Assembly (NCBI GenBank): GCA_964507245.1
Contig: CAZDQC010000006.1
Span: forward strand, 1-57,927
DNA: 57,927 bases
Direction of reading: 5' to 3'
DNA from: GCA-2731375 sp964507245
GTDB taxonomy: Bacteria > Pseudomonadota > Alphaproteobacteria > GCA-2731375
Each line of letters opens with the position of its first letter. Position 1 is the stretch's first letter. Position numbers and translations under genes: made by a program. Positions 45,225 to 53,013 of this stretch are shown here, piece by piece. The notes under the pieces are model-generated. The model was not told the origin of the DNA and searched no databases. It saw only the letters and a list, made by a program, of their open reading frames with translations.

Positions 45225-46121
45225 TCATACGATGCTGTAATTGGGTATATCAATTGATAGGTCTTGCAGTTTTTTTTGTGTCGCGGTCAAAAAGCTGGCT
45301 AGAGCTTGTGTTTGCTGCACTCCGTCAGCGCAGCCCAAGCCAGCAAATGCCGCGTGCTCTTCGGCAATCCTTTCTTCGTCGGCGACGCCGGACGGTGCTA
45401 AGAACGGCGTCAGATAACCGCTAAGAATGACTGCATCAACAGCTCGTACGATCTCGTCTTTCGCTGCCTCTCGGTCGACATCATCCCAGGAATTGACGCG
45501 GTCAGTCACGAAATCCCAACCAAACGCTGCATGCCGCCGCTTGTCTTTGGCGATAAGACCCAAGGTAGTGGCGATAGCTTCATTCTTAACTGAGTTTTGA
45601 TGCAGCTCGTAAAACATCGCTTCGACACCGATCTTGATAGCACAATGGGCCAGGACGTAAGCATCGATCGACGTATCCGCGTGCAGAATCCGCTGAGATA
45701 GGTCCAAATTCAAAGTTGCGGCATAAGCAGCCGAAGCGGGTTTCGAAATATAACCGCCATATGCCTCGGCCATCCTCTGCATCACAGCTATATGGCACGC
45801 CTCTTGTGTATTACGCACGGTAAGGAAAAATTTTGGTGAAATTGGTCGATCCAACTCCAGGCAAAGCCGGATCAGCGTTGCTGGCGTTTCCGACAGATAG
45901 CCGTAGGCAGCCCAAAGGCGACGGCTCCACATCAGGCGGGCGGCATCCTTATCCCGTTGCGTAAGGCTGTCGACTCTAAGCCGGTCCCAGGGGATGTCCG
46001 AAACTGGGTTCCAATTTGCACTCTTCTCTCTGCGATAGGCGTCTTCCAGAGACCCCACCTGTTGACCTAATCGAACAGGAAAGCGCCGTTCTACCAGCAT
46101 TTTTGAGTGCGGTTGCGGCAT
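45225..46121 (-). CDS. Ferritin-like diiron-family protein B (degenerate site)
   Basis: 298 residues from ATG 46121 (MPQPHSKMLVERRFPVRLG), which avoids overlap with the upstream gene. Paralogue of the next gene upstream: both share the WSRRxW, ISE/LSE-xPA, ExxH and xRRHAAFGW/VRHCAFGW blocks of a four-helix diiron carboxylate fold. Here helix ligands SETPA, QEACH and VEAMFYE are kept, but the final ExxH is KDKRRH, with Lys in place of the Glu. The metal site is therefore probably incomplete, and the protein may be a structural or regulatory partner of protein A. Located 17 bases after protein A's stop. Confidence 0.72.
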   Translation of the reverse strand: MPQPHSKMLVERRFPVRLGQQVGSLEDAYRREKSANWNPVSDIPWDRLRVDSLTQRDKDAARLMWSRRLWAAYGYLSETPATLIRLCLELDRPISPKFFLTVRNTQEACHIAVMQRMAEAYGGYISKPASAAYAATLNLDLSQRILHADTSIDAYVLAHCAIKIGVEAMFYELHQNSVKNEAIATTLGLIAKDKRRHAAFGWDFVTDRVNSWDDVDREAAKDEIVRAVDAVILSGYLTPFLAPSGVADEERIAEEHAAFAGLGCADGVQQTQALASFLTATQKKLQDLSIDIPNYSIV

Positions 46122-46137
46122 TGTTATGAACAACCGT

Positions 46138-47067
46138 TCAAATGGTCCCCGTGCGTGGATGATGGAAGGGCGGCAGTTCACAGCCCCAGGCCCTCATCTG
46201 CTTACGGATGCGCTGCACCGATGCGATGAAAATTGGTTTCTCTACTTTCTCTACCGTCGACCCCAGTCCAGCCTCGTATGTGATGCGATCGCATTCGACG
46301 TCTGCACGGGTTGCCTCTGAATCGTCCTGAGCCAGCCAGGAACTATGGTAGCCGTTCATTTCTACGTTTTGGATCATCACCGTGACGGCATCCTCGACCT
46401 GCTTTAGTTCCGCTGGGTCTAAATGCGGTACACGCTTCGCCATGTAGTGCCATCCAAAAGCACAATGGCGCACCTCATCGCGCGTGATGCCACGGCTACA
46501 TGCCCGAGCGATGGGATCAATGGTAACATCACTCAAATGCTTGAAAACATCGAAAGCGACTTCCTCGGCGGCACAGACGAGAGCGGCAATCAGAGCTTCT
46601 AGCAAACACTCCGGGTCCAGCGCCATTGCGCGCACCCCATGCGTCACCACATTGCCTTCATATTCGCGCAACGGCGGTGCTTCAATATAACCGCCACAGG
46701 TCTCTGCCATCAGGTAGCAAACCTCAGCATGGCGAGCTTCCTCCTGCGAGCGAATAGTGAAAAACAGACCTAGGTCCGTTTCCCGACTTTCCCGGGCAAA
46801 TCGAATTTGAATTGCTGGGCTTTCTGAAATAGCGCCATATTCCAGCCATGCCCGGCGGCTCCAAGCATTACGCGCGGCCCATAGTTGCTCTTCTGTATAT
46901 TTTGATTTTTCAAATTTATCCCACGGAATGTCCTTGCGAGGGTCCCACTGGTTCTTGGCAGCCGCATGGAAAAGATCTCGAACACTGTTAATCGAGTGTG
47001 AAAGATCAATGGGAAACCGGTTTTCCGGCACATCGAGTATGGTATCAGCTGTCGAAATTTGAGGCAT
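46138..47067 (-). CDS. Ferritin-like diiron-family protein A (intact site)
   Basis: 309 residues. A full set of diiron carboxylate ligands can be read: Glu in AISESPA, ExxH in RSQEEARHAEV, Glu in CAAEEVAFD and ExxH in TRDEVRHCAFGW. The layout is that of ferritin-like oxygenases/oxidases (AurF, MiaE or R2-like), but I cannot assign it to a characterised subfamily. Starts a three-gene unit with protein B and an alpha/beta hydrolase. A heteromeric oxygenase with A catalytic and B supporting is an inference from the paired genes. No reductase or ferredoxin gene is adjacent. Confidence 0.75.
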   Translation of the reverse strand: MPQISTADTILDVPENRFPIDLSHSINSVRDLFHAAAKNQWDPRKDIPWDKFEKSKYTEEQLWAARNAWSRRAWLEYGAISESPAIQIRFARESRETDLGLFFTIRSQEEARHAEVCYLMAETCGGYIEAPPLREYEGNVVTHGVRAMALDPECLLEALIAALVCAAEEVAFDVFKHLSDVTIDPIARACSRGITRDEVRHCAFGWHYMAKRVPHLDPAELKQVEDAVTVMIQNVEMNGYHSSWLAQDDSEATRADVECDRITYEAGLGSTVEKVEKPIFIASVQRIRKQMRAWGCELPPFHHPRTGTI

Positions 47068-47200
47068 AACAACATCTAAGGTTAGTTAAAGGCCCGGCAG
47101 TTGACGTCGTAGTCCTAGTTACCAAACCAATTTCAGAGATCCTGACAACCCGCGAATGCAAAAGAAATGTGAAGTCTCCCATTCTTCGTAACCATCTCGC

Positions 47201-47614
47201 CTATGCATATATCCTATCTGCAACCCCATAAATGAGAACGGTCCATACAATTGCAAAGCAAAGGGGTGCGAGGTAACCCTCTTTAGACATTTTCTCACCA
47301 TTTGTTGTTCTGAAGTCCGACATTTCGACGGTCCAATACCCAATAATTAACGCGGTTATCGATTGCAGAAACCCATAAGCAAAGATCATCCAATGTCCCG
47401 AAATTCCGTCGAACAACATGTAAATCATGACAATAACAAATGGCAACATGAACGTTCCTGAAAAGCGTGTCATGAAAGCACCAGACTGGTCGATACCATA
47501 TTTTTGAAGAAAATTTCTTGTCATAAATATTGTTTGAAAACAATAAAAAGCAATTCCTACCAAAATAATTACGTAAATCGCCAAAAATATTACACCATTG
47601 AATTCTTCAACCAT
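47201..47614 (-). CDS. Small integral membrane protein of unknown function
   Basis: 137 residues from ATG 47614, which follows GGGGA at eight bases; a TTG five codons earlier is less likely. About four hydrophobic helices (GVIFLAIYVIILVGIAFYCF at 7-26 approximately, FMLPFVIVMIYMLF, WMIFAYGFLQSITALIIGYW, and LAPLCFAIVWTVLIYGV) with short polar loops. No recognised family. It is 133 bp upstream of the diiron unit on the same strand and could be co-transcribed with it. Very AT-rich coding sequence. Confidence 0.6.
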   Translation of the reverse strand: MVEEFNGVIFLAIYVIILVGIAFYCFQTIFMTRNFLQKYGIDQSGAFMTRFSGTFMLPFVIVMIYMLFDGISGHWMIFAYGFLQSITALIIGYWTVEMSDFRTTNGEKMSKEGYLAPLCFAIVWTVLIYGVADRIYA

Positions 47615-47862
47615 AATAGATATCCCCAATATTCACACTAGGTTTTTAACAAATATTGTATATTAAAACTAGAGCTAGCAAGCTAACAGATACTATCCTA
47701 ATGCCATTATTTTGAAAAGGCGATAGGTTTATAGCCGTTATTGAAAATTCTTTTCGTGTATTGGATATTTGGTCGCTAACCAGAGCTGGCTGCAAGGAGC
47801 GAAAACGAAAAATTACTTGTGCAATTATCCCGATGTTTCCCAAACTCGCCGGCATCAAGCAA

Positions 47863-48624
47863 CTAGGTAATCTCCGCCGGGGCCTGCGGTACTAAACCCC
47901 AAAATTCCGGATCGTGTCCAAAATAAATCCGCACACCCGCCTGTTGCAGAATTCGAATGCGTTTCAAGCTTTCTAGCATTTCTTCGCGGTCGTGAACTAC
48001 CTTAGGCAGGTGTAAATGTTCTAGCGTCTGACGCAAATAACAGGCATCGCCAGCCAACAGTACATCGCCGGTACTCAGCCGCACCTTCAGGGATTGATGC
48101 CCTGGCGTGTGGCCGTAAGTGGGAATGCAGATAACGCTGCCGTCGCCGAAAAGGTCATGTTCGCCGTCAATCAGTTTCATATCATGGCCATGGTCGTAGT
48201 CGGCTAGCGAAAATCCGTTTGTTTTCATTAGGTCCGGATCATGGCCCGCCTGCCATTCCCGCGCCTGCACTATCAGTTGGGCATTTGTCACCTGGTAGTT
48301 GCCACCAGCGTGATCGAAGTGCAGATGAGAATTTATCAAATAACGCACTTTAGCAACGTCTACGCCACAGCATTCCAACCGAGCTCCAAGTTCTTCTCCA
48401 GCCCTGAACTCGGGCCTAAAATGCTTGGTGATAATCTGTGCCCGCCTATCTACCGGGTCCTGCAAGTCCGCATGCAATCCACTATCGAATAGCGCCTGGC
48501 CTTTGGGGTGGTCAATTAGATAGCACGGTACCGGCAGTCGAATTTCGCCCTCTTCGCCATCCAGGAACATCTCCATCGGCATAGTCAACCAGCCACAGGT
48601 CATGGCGTAAAGGCGAACGGTCAT
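47863..48624 (-). CDS. N-acyl homoserine lactonase-like metallo-beta-lactamase fold protein
   Basis: 253 residues. Metal-binding HLHFDHAGGN (HxHxDH), then GHTPGHQSLKV and LLAGDACYLRQT, as in the AttM/AiiA quorum-quenching lactonase group. The opening RLYAMTCGWLTMPMEMFLDG also matches that group. It hydrolyses lactones, possibly acyl homoserine lactones or gamma-butyrolactone. No LuxI/LuxR-like gene is in the window, so a metabolic lactone is equally likely. Stands alone between the membrane-protein and ProV genes on the same strand. Confidence 0.82.
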   Translation of the reverse strand: MTVRLYAMTCGWLTMPMEMFLDGEEGEIRLPVPCYLIDHPKGQALFDSGLHADLQDPVDRRAQIITKHFRPEFRAGEELGARLECCGVDVAKVRYLINSHLHFDHAGGNYQVTNAQLIVQAREWQAGHDPDLMKTNGFSLADYDHGHDMKLIDGEHDLFGDGSVICIPTYGHTPGHQSLKVRLSTGDVLLAGDACYLRQTLEHLHLPKVVHDREEMLESLKRIRILQQAGVRIYFGHDPEFWGLVPQAPAEIT

Positions 48625-48867
48625 CTCGATTGATCCTTATTATGTTGTCAGACCCAAAGCATAATTCGGCTGGTTATAACAGAGCCAATAGCTTCAAGAC
48701 TTGAACGATGCTTGCATTTGAGTTCTGGCCAAAGCTAGCGACGCCGACGGTAGTCTCTATTTTCTGGTAACAAGATATTTGAGATCACTTAACAGTTTAT
48801 CTGATTGTGATTGTGAAGATTCTTGATTTGGCTTGGTCCAAATGCAACGGCTATGGCCCTGCGCCAA

Positions 48868-49917
48868 TTATTTGTAACGTGAACCTTCTTGCAGTTCTTT
48901 GCCTGGCCGGGCAATTGCAGACACTGCCCGACCTAAGTCAACCTTACCGACGATCGCGTCATTATCGTCAATAACAACACCTGTACTTTCTTTGGCACTA
49001 ATTAAGATCTGCAATGCATCTTCTATTGGCATGGTTAATGTAAGTTTAGGGCCCGATGCGTTGACCGTTTTTTCCATAATCGACCGCACCTCAATGACCC
49101 TACTTCGGTTAATATCCTTAATAAAATCGGCAATATAATCATCCGCCGGATTCATAATTATTTCTTGCGGATCACCTAGTTGGATTACGACGCCATCCCG
49201 TAGGATTGCGATCTGATCACCAATCCTCAAAGCTTCATCCAGATCATGGGTTATGAAAATAATGGTTTTGTGTAATTCTTCCTGTAAACCCAGCAAGACA
49301 TCTTGCATATCTGTTCGGATAAGCGGATCCAGTGCTGAAAAAGCTTCATCCATGAGAAGAATTTCTGCATCTGTCGCCATCGCACGGGCTAAACCTACCC
49401 GTTGCCGCATACCTCCAGACAGTTGAGCCGGATAATGACTTTCAAACCCAGCAAGGCCCACTCGTTCAATCCAGTGCTGGCTTCGCTCGTATGCAGCAGT
49501 CCCTTTGACACCCTGAATAGTCAAACCATAGGCAACATTTTGAGTTACCGTACGGTGTGGTAGTAAGCCGAAATTCTGGAAAACCATAGATGTCGTGTGT
49601 CGCCGAAATTCACGCAACCGCAACTGCGACATTGCCAAGACATCTTCACCATCAATTACTACTTCCCCTGAGGTTGGTTCAATCAAGCGATTAATGTGCC
49701 GAATTAGTGTAGACTTACCTGATCCAGAAAGCCCCATAATCACCTGTATACGATGCGCCGGCACATCAATATTGATATCTCTCAGGCCTAGTACGTGTCC
49801 ATGTTGATCCAACAAATCATGCTTAGAAATTCCATCTTGAACCAATCCCATCACGCCATTCGGATTAGGCCCAAAAATCTTAAATAGGTTAGAAATCGTG
49901 ACTTTTACATCAGTCAT
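48868..49917 (-). CDS. proV: Glycine betaine/proline-type ABC transporter ATP-binding protein
   Basis: 349 residues from ATG 49917 (MTDVKVTISNLFKIFGPNP); the longer frame has no ribosome site and would overlap the permease gene. Walker A MGLSGSGKST, signature LSGGMRQRVGLAR, Walker B ILLMDEAFSALDP, and a C-terminal CBS-like region with VIDDNDAIVGKVDLG. ATPase of an OpuA/ProU-type betaine importer at the inner face of the membrane. Overlaps the permease stop by eight bases. Order on the minus strand is binding protein, permease, ATPase. Symbol by family, not substrate. Confidence 0.9.
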   Translation of the reverse strand: MTDVKVTISNLFKIFGPNPNGVMGLVQDGISKHDLLDQHGHVLGLRDINIDVPAHRIQVIMGLSGSGKSTLIRHINRLIEPTSGEVVIDGEDVLAMSQLRLREFRRHTTSMVFQNFGLLPHRTVTQNVAYGLTIQGVKGTAAYERSQHWIERVGLAGFESHYPAQLSGGMRQRVGLARAMATDAEILLMDEAFSALDPLIRTDMQDVLLGLQEELHKTIIFITHDLDEALRIGDQIAILRDGVVIQLGDPQEIIMNPADDYIADFIKDINRSRVIEVRSIMEKTVNASGPKLTLTMPIEDALQILISAKESTGVVIDDNDAIVGKVDLGRAVSAIARPGKELQEGSRYK

Positions 49918-50800
49918 GAAGGATTCCCTGACGATGCTGTTGCAATCGCTGGCCATATCTCTGGGATACGCGGTCGAAGATGACGGCAAGCGCCACAATC
50001 GCAAGCCCATTCAATAATCCAAGTGCTAGATATTGGTTACTGATTGCGCGCAGAACTGGCAAACCAAGACCCTTCACCCCAATCATTGACGCAATGACCA
50101 CCATGGCCAGGGCCATCATGATGGTTTGGTTAACACCGGCAAAAATATTTGGTAAAGCGAGCGGCATTTGCACGCCAAACAGGCGCTGCCAGTAACTTGC
50201 ACCGAACGCATCAGCTGCCTCTAGGATTTCTTTGTCAACTAAACGTATGCCAAGATTAGTCAGGCGCACGATGGGTGGCATCGCATAAATGCATACCGCT
50301 ATCAACCCAGGCACCTTCCCTATACCCAGAAGCATTACCACCGGAATTAGATATACGAAACTTGGAATTGTCTGCATAACGTCAAGAACTGGCGTAATAA
50401 CCATTTGCACGCGATCCGAACGCGCCATCCAAATACCGAGAGGAATTCCGAAGCTGATACAAAGCAATGTCGCTACTGAAATGATGGCCAGGGTTGCCAT
50501 CGTGTCTTCCCACATGCCCAAATAGCCAATAACAATAAAGCATAATGCGGTGCCAACGACAATGAGCCAGCTGCGGGCGCCAATCCATGTTAGACCAACA
50601 ATTACCAGAATGACGATGGGCCAAGGGGTATTGATTAAGAGTCTTTCTAACCAAACAAGAAAAAACAATAGAGGCTCAAAAAAATTTTCGAGCCCTTCAC
50701 CATAAGCGCGTGAAAAATCACGAAAGCCAAGATCAATGGCCTTTTTCATGTCGCGCAATTCCTGGCGCTCCATTGTCGGAAATTCGTCGAGCCAGTCCAT
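49910..50800 (-). CDS. proW: Glycine betaine/proline-type ABC transporter permease
   Basis: 296 residues with several hydrophobic helices (for example WPIVILVIVGLTWIGA, LIVVGTALCFIVIGYL, VYLIPVVMLLGIG and the ALAMVVIASMIGVKGLG coupling loop region). The N-terminal DLGFRDFSRAYGEGLENFFEP is typical of ProW/OpuAB. It forms the transmembrane path of the importer. An 11-bp inverted repeat separates it from the binding-protein gene upstream. Confidence 0.9.
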   Translation of the reverse strand: MDWLDEFPTMERQELRDMKKAIDLGFRDFSRAYGEGLENFFEPLLFFLVWLERLLINTPWPIVILVIVGLTWIGARSWLIVVGTALCFIVIGYLGMWEDTMATLAIISVATLLCISFGIPLGIWMARSDRVQMVITPVLDVMQTIPSFVYLIPVVMLLGIGKVPGLIAVCIYAMPPIVRLTNLGIRLVDKEILEAADAFGASYWQRLFGVQMPLALPNIFAGVNQTIMMALAMVVIASMIGVKGLGLPVLRAISNQYLALGLLNGLAIVALAVIFDRVSQRYGQRLQQHRQGILHD

Positions 50801-50829
50801 TAATTAAGTCTCGTCACAAACGAGCACAG

Positions 50830-50865
50830 TCGGGCCTGCTGAACCAATTCGGCTAGCAGGCCCGA
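50830..50865 (-). promoter_or_regulatory. Stem-loop between the binding-protein and permease genes
   Basis: TCGGGCCTGCT (50830-50840) and AGCAGGCCCGA (50855-50865) form a perfect 11-bp GC-rich stem with a 14-base loop. On the minus-strand transcript it lies between proX and proW with no following U-run, so it is more likely an mRNA stabiliser or partial terminator that keeps binding-protein expression above permease expression than a full terminator. Confidence 0.7.
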
Positions 50866-50880
50866 AACTTATGCTAATTT

Positions 50881-51888
50881 TTATAAACCAGCCTTAACTT
50901 TTGCAGCGACGTCTGCCGGAACCCATTTAGTCCACACGGCTTCGTGCTTCTTCAAAAATTCCACAGCCGCGTCTGCGCCACCAGCTTGGTTGTCACCCAT
51001 GTAAACTAGCATGCCGTTCATGACATCACCGGGGTAAACACGATTCTTTAGAAATTCTGCGCCGGCCCCACTACGTTTCATAAATTTATCTGTAACGACG
51101 GTGTTCACGACAGACTTAGTCCAGGCGGATGGTTTCGGATCAGCACATTCCTGTTCTGGCTTAACGATGCAGCCATCCCAGTTTTCCTTGCCGGCGAAGG
51201 GCACTCCGAAATCAAGCTTAACCATTTTATATTTACCGATCATAGCGGTCGGTGACCAGTAATACCCGAACCAGTTCTCGCCGCGCTCAACGGCCTTAGC
51301 CATAGAACCGTCTAAACCTGCCGCTGAGCCTGGATCAACTAGAATCCAGCCCTTCTTTTTCATCTCGAAAGCTCTAAACAGGTTATTATTGGCCAGTTGG
51401 CATCCCCAACCTGCAGGGCAACCTATAAACGCGCCCTTTGAAGAATCTTCTGGATGCGGGAACAACTGAGGATTATTCAAGACATCAAGTGCAGTCTTCA
51501 GTTCAGGGTGCTTTTTCACGGTGTGAGGAGGAAGCCACCAGCCTTCTCCAAGCCCAGTAATTGGACCGGTATTAACGGCATGCAGACGACCCTCAGCAAC
51601 TGCCTTTTTCAGAGGATTGGCAACGGCATTTGCCCAAAGTTCACCAGCGATGTCCGGTTGTCCTTTTTCATTCATCGAGGTGAATGTCGGCATTGTCGCG
51701 CCAGCCACCATCTCAACACTGCAGCCATAGCCCTTTTCCAAGATAATTTTATCAACATTGGCCATAAATTCTGCTGATGCCCAGTTCATTTCGGCAATAG
51801 TGATATTGCCGCAGCCTGCGTTTGCCTGGGTAGAAATTCCCAGCATCAACGCTAAACTGCAAATCGTTGAAATCAAAACCCTACTCAT
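50881..51888 (-). CDS. proX: Glycine betaine/proline-type substrate-binding protein
   Basis: 335 residues with a cleavable signal peptide (SRVLISTICSLALMLGISTQ then ANA before GCGN). Mature protein begins with NITIAEMNWASAEFMANVDK, the OpuAC-type opening, and has several Trp residues (GELWANAV, GEGWWLPPH, GENWFGYYWSP) suited to an aromatic cage for a quaternary ammonium ion. It acts in the periplasm. GAGGAGG directly precedes the ATG. Betaine is the family expectation, but choline, carnitine and proline betaine are also possible. Confidence 0.9.
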   Translation of the reverse strand: MSRVLISTICSLALMLGISTQANAGCGNITIAEMNWASAEFMANVDKIILEKGYGCSVEMVAGATMPTFTSMNEKGQPDIAGELWANAVANPLKKAVAEGRLHAVNTGPITGLGEGWWLPPHTVKKHPELKTALDVLNNPQLFPHPEDSSKGAFIGCPAGWGCQLANNNLFRAFEMKKKGWILVDPGSAAGLDGSMAKAVERGENWFGYYWSPTAMIGKYKMVKLDFGVPFAGKENWDGCIVKPEQECADPKPSAWTKSVVNTVVTDKFMKRSGAGAEFLKNRVYPGDVMNGMLVYMGDNQAGGADAAVEFLKKHEAVWTKWVPADVAAKVKAGL

Positions 51889-52380
51889 AGTTTATGCCTC
51901 CTCGTTGAATTTCTTATTTTCTTTCAATGCAATTTGTACCCAAATTTCTCCAAGCTTGGAAGAACTAAGATTAGACCTACTTATTTGTACAATATAGCAA
52001 TCTGCTCCTTTTGTATTCCAGTCTCTAACCACACCGCCAAATGTATTTTGAATTTGATAGATTTTGCCAACGGTTATTGGGCTATCGAAATACACCACCA
52101 GTATTGGCTCAGTGCATAATTGGATGCTGCCTGATCAACAAAATCTGTCACTACCAGTTCAAACCCAAATACGAAAAGTCGAACGTAGTCATTTCCATGC
52201 CCTTCTCCCGGCACATACACAAACCATGGCTATGAACACCATCCCATTCGGCCAGCATTTTTTGATCGGGCTAAGGGTGCTGCGTTCACCACACTTTCAA
52301 ATGCCCCTTCCAGCACAGATTGAGCAAGCGTTCTTAATTCTCTGAATCTAAATTACGTTTCTAGCAAAGGAGCTAATTCT
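51889..52380. other. Intergenic region upstream of the transporter genes
   Basis: 492 AT-rich bases between the DUF3726 gene and proX, both on the minus strand. A 68-codon frame (52098-51892) lies in it and is listed separately. It should include the transporter promoter; no clear operator was identified. Confidence 0.4.
51892..52098 (-). CDS. Possible 68-aa frame immediately upstream of proX
   Basis: Starts with GTG at 52098 and ends TAA three bases before the proX start, so that its last codons form the proX ribosome site. The product (VYFDSPITVGKIYQIQ… ending KENKKFNEEA) looks protein-like, but I recognise no family and see no good ribosome site. It could be a leader frame or chance. Confidence 0.22.
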   Translation of the reverse strand: MVYFDSPITVGKIYQIQNTFGGVVRDWNTKGADCYIVQISRSNLSSSKLGEIWVQIALKENKKFNEEA

Positions 52381-53013
52381 CTAGCAATTGTCAATTAGTC
52401 CCGCACCAGCACCTTTTGCGCGAGATATTTCGCTTGACGTCACATATGTCTTAGCAGCTAACGCTTCTATAGCCCGCCAGGCTTCCATGCCGATCTCAAT
52501 ATCGTTGGTCCGTGTGTTTGCAATGCCGGTTGTTTGATTAGATTGACGACAGGTCATAAACACATCAGTCCCTTCCTTGGGAGGTGAACCCCGTAGACTT
52601 AAACCTTGTTTCGATATAGATGCCGTGGCCCCACCCGAAAATCTAAGAATTAGTTCAATACCAAAATCTTGGCACCCAATACCCGCCTGTCCCATTAAGA
52701 GGAATGGTGAGTCTACATTGCAAAGGTGTATTTCATCTACCGATGCATCGCTGGCCAGGAGATCGACACTCGAAGGTCCGCAAAAGGCAACACGCGCCTC
52801 TAAAAATATCTGAGTATGACCCTCCCTTATTTTAGCCCCTGGTCTATTAAATCCTTCCTTAATTGCCATCAATACTGCGCCAACACCGTCCTGGTCCTGA
52901 CCGATAAGCCATGCGCCAGCCTGTGAGGCATCTTCCGCCAAACCAACTGGCAAGCCTGTTCCTATTGCTGCCTTCTTGAGCATGTCCTTGATCTCGTTCA
53001 GCGAGAAAATCAA
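52381..53013 (-). CDS. DUF3726 domain-containing protein
   Basis: 210 residues. The opening MIFSLNEIKDMLKKAAIGTG and GLAEDASQAGAWLI are the DUF3726 hallmark. It has no signal peptide and several Cys/Asp/Ser-rich segments but no recognised catalytic motif. Start and stop overlap by four bases (ATGA) with the 566-residue gene upstream, a sign of translational coupling and probably of a physical or functional partnership. Function unknown. Confidence 0.72.
   Translation of the reverse strand: MIFSLNEIKDMLKKAAIGTGLPVGLAEDASQAGAWLIGQDQDGVGAVLMAIKEGFNRPGAKIREGHTQIFLEARVAFCGPSSVDLLASDASVDEIHLCNVDSPFLLMGQAGIGCQDFGIELILRFSGGATASISKQGLSLRGSPPKEGTDVFMTCRQSNQTTGIANTRTNDIEIGMEAWRAIEALAAKTYVTSSEISRAKGAGAGLIDNC

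Noticed and set aside
47863..48624. Quorum-sensing locus
   Set aside because: Only the lactonase-like gene is present, without a LuxI or LuxR-type gene.
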